DNA of 64,000 nucleotides, from assembly GCF_029581355.1 (NCBI RefSeq), contig NZ_CP120849.1, positions 1,210,501 to 1,274,500 of the forward strand, written 5' to 3'. Position numbers and translations under genes: made by a program. This DNA is from Parabacteroides chongii (GTDB lineage Bacteria > Bacteroidota > Bacteroidia > Bacteroidales > Tannerellaceae). Positions 7,953 through 16,178 of the stretch are shown here, in pieces; the first letter of the stretch is position 1; each line of letters opens with the position of its first letter. The notes beneath the pieces are model-generated. The model was not told the DNA's origin and did no database searches. It was given only the letters and a program-made list of their open reading frames with translations.

Positions 7953-10328
7953 ATGAAAGCAATCTTCCGAAATTTCCAGGTCACACTCCAACGGTTCAGA
8001 CTGGCTTCCATACTAAACCTACTTGGATTGAGTGTTGCATTTGCCGCCTTTATCATTATTCTGATTCAAGTGCGGTATGAACGTACTTTCGATACCTCTT
8101 ATAAGAAGTCCGGCCGCATCTATCGCATCGAGTCAACATTGATACCTACCGAATCGAATCTTTCCTCCCGGGAAGCATATTCCTCCTTTTTAGCACGACC
8201 GCTGATTGAGATGTTACTTCCCTCCGCTCCCCGGATAGAGGCTTATTCCATCATGTACGGAGCATCATCCGAAATATATGCTAAATACAAAACGGCAGAG
8301 GGAGAAGAACGAGGAATGATCCTTCCGATACGCAAAGTATCAGCGGGTATTACAGATGTATTTGATATGGAAATACTTGAAGGCACAGCCGGTTCCCTGT
8401 CTGAACCGGGTAAAGCATTGTTACCTGAAAGCCTGGCACAAAAAATGTACGGACAAGCCTCTCCTGTCGGCAGGCAAATCTTCTTACCGGATGGTACTTT
8501 CTTCACGATAGGTGCCGTCTACAAAGATTTTCCGGAAAACACCAGCATAGTGAACGATATAAAGATCAACCTGGCAGACGCATATAAAAACGACTGGACA
8601 GACTGGGCGTTAACCCTTTTCGTAGCGCTGTCACCGGAAGCATCTCCGGAAGAAGCAGCCGGACAACTGACAGATTTCTTCGAGAAAACAGGATTGGGGA
8701 AACAGATGGGATTTACCCAACCGGTAACTTTCCGGCTTGACCCGATAGAAAGTATTTACTACCGGCACGATATAAACCTTGATATTACGCCCAAAGGAAA
8801 CCGCATGATAACATATATCCTGTTATCCATCGCATTACTGGTTGTCGCTATCGCCACCGTCAATTTTCTGAATTTCTCTGCGGCACTCACTCCGGCACGG
8901 ATAAGAAGCATAAACATACGGAAAGTGTTGGGAGAATCGACCACGTCACTCCGCTTCGCTCTTATTTTCGAAGCTCTGGGTATCTATCTGCTCGCATTTT
9001 TTCTGGCTTTATGCTGGGTATGGCTTTTCCATAAGGCTGGTCTTTCATCCATACTTCTCGCACCAGCTGAACTTCTAAAGAATACGGGAGTACTTTGGCA
9101 CACGTTTCTTCTGGCAGGAACCGCAGGTATAGTAACAGGGATATATCCGGCATTCTACATGACTTCCTTCCACCCGGCACTGATCCTGAAAGGTACATTC
9201 GGCATGAGTCCGACCGGTCGTACAATCCGGATAGCGTTAACTGGGTTCCAGTTTCTGATATCAACCGGGCTCATTATATCTTCCCTTTTTATATGGCTGC
9301 AAAACAGGTACATGTATCATATGGAAGGGATAATCAACAACAGCCGGATCGTAACGGTCACACTGGATAAAGAGATCATGTCCGGACATGGAGATATGTT
9401 GATCGGGAAACTGAAGTCAACTCCGTCGATAGCAGATGTAGCCACTTCGGACTGGCCTGTCGGTTTTCTGGATTATTATCTTTATACGTATAGCAAATCT
9501 CCGCAGGATGAAGATATCATGTATTACTTCATTCCTGTCTCTTATAACTTCACAGAGATGATGGGCATTGAAATCATTGAAGGCCGCAACTTCGATAAAA
9601 CAGATCAGACTGCTCCCGGAGAGAAACTGCTGCTGAACGAATTGGCAGCCCGGCAGTTTAATGTAAAACCCGGCGACAAGCTTGCAAACGGCAGTCAGGT
9701 TATCGGTATTATCAAAGACTTCCACTTTATGAATCTCCGGAAGAAGATCGAACCGATGGCACTTAAATCCGGACAGTCCCAAAATCCGATTTTACAGCCA
9801 ACCCTATATATACGCACAACGGGAAATGCTTACGCCGCTGTCAAAAAGATCAAAGACTGTATCGCAGAAATCGATCCGCTATACCCGGTTGAAATCAAGT
9901 TTTACGACCAACTATTCGAGCAGGCCTACCAAAAAGAACGGAACACGTCCGTTCAGATAAGCATGTTCAGCTTACTGACGATCATCATCTCGCTCATGGG
10001 AGTATTCGGACTGGTTACATTTGAAACTCAATACCGGCGGAAAGAAATAGGCATCCGAAAGATTATGGGGGCTACGGTAACGGAAATCTTTGTCATATTC
10101 TATAAAAAGTTTGCCTGGATAGTATTTGTCAGCTTTCTCCTTGCAGCACCGGTTGCCTGGTACGGACTGAATAAATGGTTACAGGCATTTGCTTACCGGA
10201 CCACACTACAGGGCTGGGTATTCATCTTTTCATTGCTTATCGTTCTGATAATTACATTTGTTACAGTAACTTTACAGAGTTGGCAGGTGGCAACAAGCGA
10301 TCCTGTACATTCGCTGAAAAGTGAATAA
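7953..10328 (+). CDS. ABC transporter permease, FtsX/MacB type
   Basis: A 791-residue membrane protein with two FtsX-type permease units. The first transmembrane segment is at about residues 18-38 (SILNLLGLSVAFAAFIIILI), followed by a large periplasmic MacB-core-like domain with a YERTFDTSY motif. Three membrane segments follow near 285-420, then a second periplasmic domain (LNELAARQFNVKPGD, QVIGIIKDFHF). The C-terminal three-helix block contains ETQYRRKEIGIRKIMGAT, the conserved permease coupling motif. These proteins act with an ATPase (not encoded here) in lipoprotein or peptide export, or as mechanotransmitters. I chose ATG 7953 over an upstream frame start at 7905 because it begins just before the first membrane helix. 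A kinase/regulator pair follows after 16 bp, suggesting one operon. Confidence 0.8.
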   Translation: MKAIFRNFQVTLQRFRLASILNLLGLSVAFAAFIIILIQVRYERTFDTSYKKSGRIYRIESTLIPTESNLSSREAYSSFLARPLIEMLLPSAPRIEAYSIMYGASSEIYAKYKTAEGEERGMILPIRKVSAGITDVFDMEILEGTAGSLSEPGKALLPESLAQKMYGQASPVGRQIFLPDGTFFTIGAVYKDFPENTSIVNDIKINLADAYKNDWTDWALTLFVALSPEASPEEAAGQLTDFFEKTGLGKQMGFTQPVTFRLDPIESIYYRHDINLDITPKGNRMITYILLSIALLVVAIATVNFLNFSAALTPARIRSINIRKVLGESTTSLRFALIFEALGIYLLAFFLALCWVWLFHKAGLSSILLAPAELLKNTGVLWHTFLLAGTAGIVTGIYPAFYMTSFHPALILKGTFGMSPTGRTIRIALTGFQFLISTGLIISSLFIWLQNRYMYHMEGIINNSRIVTVTLDKEIMSGHGDMLIGKLKSTPSIADVATSDWPVGFLDYYLYTYSKSPQDEDIMYYFIPVSYNFTEMMGIEIIEGRNFDKTDQTAPGEKLLLNELAARQFNVKPGDKLANGSQVIGIIKDFHFMNLRKKIEPMALKSGQSQNPILQPTLYIRTTGNAYAAVKKIKDCIAEIDPLYPVEIKFYDQLFEQAYQKERNTSVQISMFSLLTIIISLMGVFGLVTFETQYRRKEIGIRKIMGATVTEIFVIFYKKFAWIVFVSFLLAAPVAWYGLNKWLQAFAYRTTLQGWVFIFSLLIVLIITFVTVTLQSWQVATSDPVHSLKSE

Positions 10329-10344
10329 AAAAGATTAAGTTTGT

Positions 10345-11379
10345 ATGGATATGGAAAAGAACAAGAAACTAAAAGTATTTATCGGAACGCTGATATTCAG
10401 TATGCTATTTGCATTGCTTTTTAAATGGTGGACTACCGGCAATCCGTTTCATTCAACTACTATACTTTTCGGCACCATCATATTTACCATTATCCTGATC
10501 TCACTGAGCATCAGCAACACTTTTTTCGGCTACTTCCTCGCGATGCCGATAAAAAAGGTAAAGATGGTTATTATACCAGCCTTCCTCCTTTTTATGGTCA
10601 TTATCTTACTGATATCTCTTATGGTCATCGGCGTGCAGATCTACCTGTTTCATCTGATCATGGGACTGGATACCACTCATTTTATAAACAACTTGTTTGA
10701 AGTGGAGTTTCCCCAAACCATCAAATATTATTCAGTCTGCGCTTTGATTGCTTCCGCTTTCTTCTTTTACAGTATCTGGCAGCAAGCGGTCGACCGTGAA
10801 CAGCAACTAAGAGAAGAAAACCTGAAATATAAATACCGGACACTTAAAACACAGGTCAATCCTCATTTTCTGTTCAACAGCCTGAATACATTATCGGAAA
10901 TTATTTATGAAGATACCAGGAAAGCAGACAATTACATTCAACAGCTTGCCTCCATCTACCGGTATATCCTGGATAACGAAGAGACCGACCTTATCCCGCT
11001 GAAAGAAGAGATAAGATTTGTCAACCGGTATTTCAGCCTTCAGAAAGAACGCGACGGAGAGAAAATCCAGTTAGAAATAAATATCCGGCAAATCGAAAGA
11101 TACAGCATCGTCCCCATATCCTTACAGATATTAGTCGAGAATGCCCTCAAACACAATTCGGCATCCGAAAAGAATCCTCTGCGAATCATTATTCAGAATG
11201 AGGACGATCCGTTTATTGTAATTTCCAACAACATGCAAAAGCGAAGCACATGGAGTAACTCTCCCGGAACAGGATTATCCAATCTGAAAGAAAGAGTCAG
11301 ACTGATCATGGGGAAAGAAATGACGATAGAGACTGAACAGAATCGATTTACAGTAAAATTACCAATCAACATTATATAA
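10345..11379 (+). CDS. LytS/YehU-type sensor histidine kinase
   Basis: A 344-residue membrane kinase. Four hydrophobic segments occupy about residues 11-28, 39-56, 74-103 and 130-143. A short coiled-coil linker (AVDREQQLREENLKYKYR) leads to the His_kinase domain with the phosphoacceptor block TQVNPHFLFNSLNTL (His174). The C-terminal ATPase domain has LVENALKHN (N box) and GTGLSNLKERV (G box). It lacks a large periplasmic sensor, so it may read membrane state or a partner protein. It starts 16 bp after the ABC permease and stops 1 bp before the response regulator, so the three genes are probably co-transcribed and the permease could be the kinase's partner. Confidence 0.88.
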   Translation: MDMEKNKKLKVFIGTLIFSMLFALLFKWWTTGNPFHSTTILFGTIIFTIILISLSISNTFFGYFLAMPIKKVKMVIIPAFLLFMVIILLISLMVIGVQIYLFHLIMGLDTTHFINNLFEVEFPQTIKYYSVCALIASAFFFYSIWQQAVDREQQLREENLKYKYRTLKTQVNPHFLFNSLNTLSEIIYEDTRKADNYIQQLASIYRYILDNEETDLIPLKEEIRFVNRYFSLQKERDGEKIQLEINIRQIERYSIVPISLQILVENALKHNSASEKNPLRIIIQNEDDPFIVISNNMQKRSTWSNSPGTGLSNLKERVRLIMGKEMTIETEQNRFTVKLPINII

Positions 11380-11380
11380 T

Positions 11381-12133
11381 ATGAGAGTATTGATCATTGA
11401 AGACGAACAACCTGCAGCACATAAGCTGATCCGTTTATTGCAGGAGGCAGATAAACAGACAGAAGTCCTCGACGTGCTCGGCTCAATAGAACTGGCAATA
11501 AACTGGCTCACCAATCATCCGGCTCCCGAGCTGATCTTTATGGATATCCAACTGGAAGACGGGATCAGTTTCGAAATTTTTGAGACTTGCCGGATACAAA
11601 CACCTGTGATCTTTACGACAGCCTACGACGCTTATGCCTTGAAAGCATTCAAGGTCAATAGTGTCGATTATCTTCTGAAACCAATAGCCCCGGAAGATCT
11701 GAAAGCCGCATTGGAAAAGTTCAACACGTTCCACAGGCAGCCGGTAAATTATTCCAGACTGGAATCCATCATAAACCAGCTACAGCCCAAAACAAAGGAG
11801 CGTTTCCTTATTAAAGTCGGTGACCATTACCGGTCGATACCGACCTCTTCCATCGATAGCTTTTTCATCCTGGAAAGAAGTACTTTTATCCAAACCGCTA
11901 CCGGAAAGAATTATGCCATCGATCATTCCCTCGATAAGATAGAGCAACTGGTCGACCCCGGAATTTTCTTTCGCATCAACCGGAATTGCATTGTAAATTA
12001 TTCTGCTATCCGGGACATTATAGCTTATTCTTCAAGCAGACTCAAACTCATTCTCAACAATCAGACAGAGAAAGAGGACATGCTCGTCAGCCGGGAACGG
12101 GTAACGGAGTTTAAGGGGTGGATGGATAGGTAA
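11381..12133 (+). CDS. LytTR-family response regulator
   Basis: A 250-residue response regulator. The receiver domain covers residues 1-120 and has the acidic pair at Glu7/Asp8, the phosphoacceptor Asp55 in LIFMDIQLEDG, and the conserved Lys in DYLLKPI. Residues about 150-250 form a LytTR DNA-binding domain: FLIKVGDHYRSIPTSSIDSF, then LDKIEQLVDPGIFFRINRNCIVNYSAI. Such regulators bind direct repeats near target promoters. It is the last gene of the permease-kinase-regulator operon, one base after the kinase, and is the natural partner of that kinase. No target sites were identified in the window. Confidence 0.9.
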   Translation: MRVLIIEDEQPAAHKLIRLLQEADKQTEVLDVLGSIELAINWLTNHPAPELIFMDIQLEDGISFEIFETCRIQTPVIFTTAYDAYALKAFKVNSVDYLLKPIAPEDLKAALEKFNTFHRQPVNYSRLESIINQLQPKTKERFLIKVGDHYRSIPTSSIDSFFILERSTFIQTATGKNYAIDHSLDKIEQLVDPGIFFRINRNCIVNYSAIRDIIAYSSSRLKLILNNQTEKEDMLVSRERVTEFKGWMDR

Positions 12134-12143
12134 GGAAGACAAG

Positions 12144-12296
12144 TTAAATCATGTCAGGAGACGTTACTTCAGTTTTGCTATCAACTTCATTTCCGGCTAA
12201 GATTTTCTGCGTACAGGCAGATCCGGTCATTTCTTTATATTGTTCGCTATTCTCAGAATCAATATCTTTACCGTCAGTACTAATTATGGCTGTCAT
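12144..12296 (-). pseudogene. possible remnant of an unknown protein (C-terminal 50 residues)
   Basis: The minus strand encodes about 50 residues from MTAIISTDGKDIDSENSE to a TAA stop. The composition is ordinary protein-like, and the frame remains open a few residues upstream before a TGA. There is no clear ribosome site. It may be the tail of a decayed gene; I do not recognise the family. It lies immediately after the response regulator, facing it. Confidence 0.25.
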
Positions 12297-12424
12297 CGCA
12301 AAAGGTATTCTGTTTAATTCCCCAAAGATAACTTTTAGAACTCAAATATCATTCAGTATAGGCTTTTTATAAAGTAACGTGCACCTGATTTTCTTATCAA
12401 ATATCAAGAGTAATATTCAAAACC

Positions 12425-12526
12425 AACTATCATTCTATCATTCACAAGTTCAAACATTTTGTAATTCAATGCATATAAGCAATGATAGTTCGTATGATAG
12501 TTCCATTTTCAACTATCATACTATCA
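12425..12526. repeat. direct and inverted repeats of AACTATCATACTATCA
   Basis: AACTATCATTCTATCA at 12425-12440 and AACTATCATACTATCA at 12511-12526 differ by one base. Facing the second copy is the inverted arm TATGATAGTT at 12493-12502, which pairs with AACTATCATA (12511-12520) across an 8-nt loop. A further partial inverted unit, GATAGTT, lies at 12484-12490. The arrangement could form a hairpin or serve as an iterated protein-binding site. Confidence 0.7.
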
Positions 12527-12595
12527 CAAAACAGCTAGACAAAAATGGCAAGATATAGGACTTATTTTCAATCATATAGCTACATTTTCTTCTTG

Positions 12596-12653
12596 ACATC
12601 CGGGTCTCAGGCACCTTCACACCCGGGTCTCTGCATCGTTCACACCCGGATAT
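12596..12653 (+). repeat. three tandem 23-bp units with CCGGGT core
   Basis: ACATCCGGGTCT (12596-12607), ACACCCGGGTCT (12619-12630) and ACACCCGGATAT (12642-12653) recur at an exact 23-bp period. The cores are conserved and the spacers diverge, which suggests protein-binding iterons rather than a coding repeat. Confidence 0.7.
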
Positions 12654-12850
12654 AAAATGGCCCTAAATGGGGGTTTCAAGAGGAAGATGTCACTACTTCC
12701 ATGAAAAAAAGTGCTATAGTTGGGCAAAAAACATAGGATGCTATAGAGGAATTGCCGGTGTCTGACTTTTTGATTAATAGCGATTGGATAAATATTAAGA
12801 TACACTAATGCACTGCATTTCTAAACAAATTTGTTTATTTTTGTAGTGAT

Positions 12851-12958
12851 ATGAAAGATCTGTTAGAAATATTGAAAGGCGTTCATCCCGGCTTATTCTT
12901 GAGTAGGGAGCAACTTATCACACTTGATTTTATTGATTGGTTAAAACCTACCCGATAA
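12851..12958 (+). pseudogene. truncated small ORF, N-terminus of a possible HTH/antitoxin-like protein
   Basis: A 35-residue ORF starting MKDLLEILKGVHPGLFLSRE and ending LKPTR. A TATTTTTG (-7-like) box lies at 12836-12843, just before the ATG. The first 20 residues recall the start of small Bacteroidetes helix-turn-helix proteins that begin with an ILKGIHPG-type motif, from memory of that family. The rest does not continue the match, so it is probably a gene cut by rearrangement near the attachment site. The family link is tentative. Confidence 0.35.
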
Positions 12959-13010
12959 AAAAGATACCGGCTTCTTTTCCAATTATCCACAAACCAAAAC
13001 AGCATAAAAC

Positions 13011-13080
13011 AAAAAATCCCTCCGAACGAATTCAGAAGGATTTTGCATTTTGTGCGGCTGAAGGGACTCGAACCCCCACG
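13011..13080 (-). repeat. distal attachment repeat (att) with 28 nt of tRNA-Leu 3' end
   Basis: A copy of the tRNA terminator and the last 28 nt of tRNA-Leu (13053-13080). It matches 24777-24846 with one difference (G at 13045, A at 24811), and identity stops abruptly after position 13080. This is the tRNA fragment left at the far end of the island, and it does not encode a functional tRNA. Confidence 0.88.
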
Positions 13081-13215
13081 GCCGGTATCGCACTGTATCA
13101 ATGACTTACCATATTTCTTTATACTCTCGAAATCGAAAAATCCCCGATTTGGCACCCAATAAATTAAATATCATTATACGCTCCCGTATAAATAAATTAG
13201 TTGTAAATTAAGATA

Positions 13216-13265
13216 AGACAGCATTTTGAAAGAGACCATAAAGGAGCCTTTGTTAAATGCTGTCT
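13216..13265 (-). terminator. inverted repeat downstream of lipoprotein gene
   Basis: AGACAGCATTT (13216-13226) and AAATGCTGTCT (13255-13265) form an 11-bp perfect stem with a 28-nt loop, 11 bp past the stop codon of the minus-strand lipoprotein gene. There is no strong U-run, so the efficiency is uncertain. Confidence 0.5.
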
Positions 13266-13276
13266 CAATGGAAGGA

Positions 13277-14098
13277 TTATTTTACTTCTTCATAAGTATA
13301 TGTTTCAGTCCAATTATTAGTTGTTTTCTCTCCTGAGTCTTCATAATACTCTTCTATCTTCACGGTCTTTACATATCCATAATCATCCAATTCATAATTG
13401 AAACGTAAATATCCATCTTCCGCAGATGCTTCTTTAGGTAAATATTTCGTAGCCTTTCCCATTAAGCCAGAAAAGAAATAGCTATCCCCATTTCCACATG
13501 AAAAAGGATATACTCCGTCATTATCTCTATATGCAACATAAAGTCCACCAATATTAGGGATATCAGTATAAGTTATTTTATCATATCCGTCAATATCCAT
13601 GTTCTGAGTCAGATTTCCATTTTGATCATAAGTGAAGTTAACATAAACATTTGAACCATTTTTTATTGATTGCAAATAACCATCGGAATAGACGTATGTT
13701 GTATTTTCAGAACTTTCGATGAACCCTTCTTTATTCAGAGTCCATACATCAGTAAAAGATCCTTCATCATAAAAATGATCATTCGTTTGTGTTATGGAAA
13801 CTTTATCGTCCTGATACTTATATTCAAGAATCCAAGGTTTTTTACTTCCAGAACCCGACCAAGGAATATCTTCTCCAGAAACTGATATTGTAACTTTGGA
13901 TACTTTATTTTCTGAATAAGTATAATCCATTGTCGCATGGATGCTTTGATTATTAGATGTAAGTTCAATTTTAGTTACTCTCATTTTGGGTGTGTTGGGA
14001 TTAGGTTCACCACCATTATCGTCATCATCACCACATGACACGAAGTTAAAACATAATGCAACCATTAAGATCGCTGTAAAAAATCTGTAAGTTTTCAT
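13277..14098 (-). CDS. hypothetical DUF4595-like lipoprotein (element cargo)
   Basis: A 273-residue secreted lipoprotein of unknown function. The signal peptide ends in FNFVSC (Cys22) followed by GDDDDNGGEPNPN, an acidic leader typical of surface-exposed Bacteroidetes lipoproteins. The mature region has repeating short beta strands (YTYSENKVSKVTISV, LEYKYQDDKVSITQ, NFTYDQNGNLTQNMD) and ends in TETYTYEEVK, matching the DUF4595 style. It has the same general architecture as the chromosomal protein at 3129-3956. It lies just inside the distal att repeat, followed by a hairpin, and is separated from the recombinase gene by 368 bp. It may be cargo picked up by the element. Confidence 0.65.
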   Translation of the reverse strand: MKTYRFFTAILMVALCFNFVSCGDDDDNGGEPNPNTPKMRVTKIELTSNNQSIHATMDYTYSENKVSKVTISVSGEDIPWSGSGSKKPWILEYKYQDDKVSITQTNDHFYDEGSFTDVWTLNKEGFIESSENTTYVYSDGYLQSIKNGSNVYVNFTYDQNGNLTQNMDIDGYDKITYTDIPNIGGLYVAYRDNDGVYPFSCGNGDSYFFSGLMGKATKYLPKEASAEDGYLRFNYELDDYGYVKTVKIEEYYEDSGEKTTNNWTETYTYEEVK

Positions 14099-14179
14099 AT
14101 TAATAAATATTTATGTCTCCCTGTTCCCTACGGTAGACCATTAAATATAAAAAAGGTGTGGGAACTGTATGACTTTATC

Positions 14180-14365
14180 CTATTTCTCAGGCTTCTCGCA
14201 TTGCCTTGTACTATGGATAAAACAACAGCAACCCACACCCATTAAGATATAGTTTCCCCTTTCAGGTAAGTCTATAACAATGATGTGGGTGCTATTGCTA
14301 TCATCTTCATAGTACATTTCAAATTTTGCGAGAATTTGAGAAATAGAAGATAATTTCAATAACAC
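14180..14365 (-). CDS. small hypothetical protein
   Basis: A 61-residue ORF starting MLLKLSSISQILAKFEMYYEDD and continuing through THIIVIDLPERGNYILMGVGCC. The composition is protein-like with a possible alpha-beta start, and the Cys-Cys-Cys run is unusual. It lies between the recombinase and the lipoprotein gene on the same strand. No family is recognised, the start is uncertain, and it may be a fragment. Confidence 0.35.
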   Translation of the reverse strand: MLLKLSSISQILAKFEMYYEDDSNSTHIIVIDLPERGNYILMGVGCCCFIHSTRQCEKPEK

Positions 14366-14466
14366 CTTTCGTTTATATGTCCTTCTCTAACCACCTATCT
14401 CTTTAGGCGTAAAGAATTGGCGCAAAGTTACGAAAAGCGTTTATATTGTCAATAATGTATCTCCAT

Positions 14467-15054
14467 CTAAAATGAGAGGGAATCGTAAGTCTCCAATATT
14501 TCTTCCTGTCTTAGTCCTAGATACCTTTTAGTGATCGACACACTGGAATGATTAAATAACTCCATCAATTTAACTAATGCCAATTCTGCATTCTCTGAAT
14601 TTTGATTATAAACCTGCCTTCCAAATGTCTTTCTAAGAGAATGACAACTGAAATTCTTTACTTTCACCTTGTATCTAGCTTTAATATCTTTCAACAGTAC
14701 ATTTATCCGCTGTATAGAAAAGGTTGTGCCTTTCTGACTTACCAGAATAGGGGACTTAACACTGACAGGCTGTATCTGCTTGTAACATTCTGCAATATGT
14801 TTCTTTAGTTGAGGATTAATACGAATGGTTCTCATCTTACCTGTTTTCTTCTCTAGTATGGTAAACTCATCCACATAAAGAATAGTTTCCCAACGTAATG
14901 ATAAAATATCAGAGATTCTTAATCCCCAGAAACAACCAACGGCAATAAGTAAAGACATCTTATAATCTCCATCTTTACTCAATCGCCTAACCAGATTTGT
15001 CATTTCATCCCATTGCATATAATCCGCAGTAGTCGTACTATATTTTAAACTCAT
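14467..15054 (-). CDS. small tyrosine recombinase (catalytic domain only)
   Basis: About 195 residues, starting MSLKYSTTTADYMQW. It has all recognisable catalytic boxes of the tyrosine recombinase family: Arg in GCFWGLRISDIL, the HSLRKTFG (H-x-x-R) box, and FNHSSVSITKRYLGL carrying the second His and the nucleophilic Tyr. It lacks the N-terminal core-binding and arm-binding domains of a full integrase, a form common in Bacteroidetes elements. A frame extension starting with GTG at 15153 exists, but the ATG at 15054 begins the conserved part, so I chose it. It may act as an accessory recombinase, resolvase or DNA invertase. No obvious invertible segment was seen beside it. Confidence 0.75.
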   Translation of the reverse strand: MSLKYSTTTADYMQWDEMTNLVRRLSKDGDYKMSLLIAVGCFWGLRISDILSLRWETILYVDEFTILEKKTGKMRTIRINPQLKKHIAECYKQIQPVSVKSPILVSQKGTTFSIQRINVLLKDIKARYKVKVKNFSCHSLRKTFGRQVYNQNSENAELALVKLMELFNHSSVSITKRYLGLRQEEILETYDSLSF

Positions 15055-15142
15055 AATATTCAGTTTTAATCGATTATGTATAAAAGTGATTGTTTTCTGC
15101 CATCTGAAAAAATGGCTAAAACGTAACTGGCTGATAATAAGA

Positions 15143-15175
15143 GAAACATTCACTTCTAATATTAGTGAATGTTTC
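15143..15175. repeat. 12-bp perfect inverted repeat
   Basis: GAAACATTCACT (15143-15154) and AGTGAATGTTTC (15164-15175) surround a 9-nt loop. It lies between the small membrane protein gene and the recombinase gene. With no U-run on the minus strand it may be an operator or processing hairpin rather than a terminator. Confidence 0.55.
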
Positions 15176-15184
15176 TAATTCAGA

Positions 15185-15325
15185 TTATTTCCCCAATTTG
15201 TTTTTTACTTCAAAGAAGAAAAACACAATTAAGAATAATACCATGTAAAGAGCAATCAGTCCTAAAAATAATTCTGGATAGACAAACATAAAGATCAAGA
15301 AGGTAATGAATAAAATTGCTTTCAT
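15185..15325 (-). CDS. small one- or two-helix membrane protein
   Basis: A 46-residue ORF starting MKAILFITFLIFMFVYPELF, almost entirely hydrophobic until a short basic tail VKNKLGK. Its ATG overlaps the TGA stop of the RadC-like gene (ATGA), and GGAGG lies a few bases upstream, so translation is probably coupled to that gene. Two short membrane segments can be drawn, about residues 2-16 and 20-37. Function is unknown; small membrane proteins of this kind are common in mobile elements. Confidence 0.6.
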   Translation of the reverse strand: MKAILFITFLIFMFVYPELFLGLIALYMVLFLIVFFFFEVKNKLGK

Positions 15326-15780
15326 AATATCCTCCCTTCATCCAGATAAGAATAATATCCGCTATCTGTCACTATTATGTGATCTAATACCGTAATACTA
15401 AATAGTTTGGCTGCTTTTCTAAGATTCGCAGTTACTAAATCATCCTGTGTACTAGGTTTTAAACTTCCACTAGGGTGATTATGTGCTAAAATTATACTGG
15501 AAGCATTCCCTAATATCGCTGCTTGCATAATTATTCGTATATCAGCAGACGTTTCATTTATTCCACCTTCTGAAATATTACTTACTCCTAAAACCTTACT
15601 AGAGTTATTCAGCAATATAAGTTTCAAATATTCCTTATACTGGATCGTACCCTCATTGTACACATGATCGACTAAAAGCCTATATGTGTCCTCTGAATTA
15701 TGAATAACAGGTCTTTCTGAACTTTTCACTTTGGTATTGTACGTTAATTTAACATCACATACTTTCAATATCCCTTCCAT
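15322..15780 (-). CDS. RadC-like JAB-domain protein
   Basis: A 152-residue RadC-family protein covering the JAB/MPN+ domain without the N-terminal helix-hairpin-helix of chromosomal RadC. The metal-binding motif is complete: Glu50 (QYKEYLKLILLN), His100 and His102 in LAHNHPSG, Ser110, and Asp113 in STQDD, matching the JAMM pattern HxHx7SxxD. Short RadC proteins occur in many phages and integrative elements, and their substrate is unproven. The gene is translationally coupled by a 4-nt overlap with the small membrane protein, and nearly 400 bp separate it from the kinase-like gene upstream. Confidence 0.85.
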   Translation of the reverse strand: MEGILKVCDVKLTYNTKVKSSERPVIHNSEDTYRLLVDHVYNEGTIQYKEYLKLILLNNSSKVLGVSNISEGGINETSADIRIIMQAAILGNASSIILAHNHPSGSLKPSTQDDLVTANLRKAAKLFSITVLDHIIVTDSGYYSYLDEGRIL

Positions 15781-16178
15781 ACGTTTGTTGTTTAATAAGT
15801 TGTTTGATTGTTAATTATGAATTTCTGGAAGTGAAAGGAATATCCCTAGATAAAGGATTGAATCCAATTTCTGTTCTGACTGGTTGTAAATTCGTTCTGT
15901 TAAATATATTCTATTCCAGCCAAATACAGGTTACACCCAGTTTCACTCTGAATCCCGTCTGAATTATCCAGTAGGAAAATAGGCTAAATATTCACTTTCT
16001 CTTCAACTTCCGTAGGGGGACTTTAGAGGTAGTGCAAATTCAAGCGTAAGGTATATATGAGATACGTATATTATATGGTAAGACTTATTTCCTGCCAACA
16101 ACATCTAAGAAGAGAAAGACTTCCTTCTCTTATAGGTAGGGGGGATAAAATAAAGTTACTTGTATTGTGGTAAAATGT
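15781..16178. other. 398-bp non-coding stretch
   Basis: No coding frame is supported on either strand. A hairpin can form at about 16110-16131 (AGAAGAGAAAGA facing TTCTCT), followed by a G-run, and several T-rich tracts are present. It could hold the promoter of the RadC-like gene and the terminator of the kinase-like gene; nothing else is recognisable. Confidence 0.5.

Larger units (their letters stand above)
12297..12850. other. gene-poor stretch with repeats
   Basis: No convincing coding frame on either strand. The stretch holds direct and inverted copies of an AACTATCATACTATCA motif (12425-12526), three 23-bp tandem units around a CCGGGT core (12596-12653), and a promoter-like TATTTTTG box at 12836-12843. 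It looks like the scar of a decayed accessory region next to the tRNA-Leu attachment site. Confidence 0.6.

Noticed and set aside
12151..12372. 73-residue plus-strand ORF
   Set aside because: The composition is poor and it overlaps a more protein-like minus-strand frame. No ribosome site is seen.
12596..12653. CRISPR array
   Set aside because: There are only three 12-bp cores with 11-bp spacers and decay in the third; no cas genes are in the window.
12617..12805. 62-residue minus-strand ORF
   Set aside because: It overlaps the tandem CCGGGT repeats and has no protein-like pattern or ribosome site.
12883..13155. 90-residue minus-strand ORF over the distal att repeat
   Set aside because: It reads through the tRNA fragment and terminator, and its amino-acid pattern comes from the repeat.
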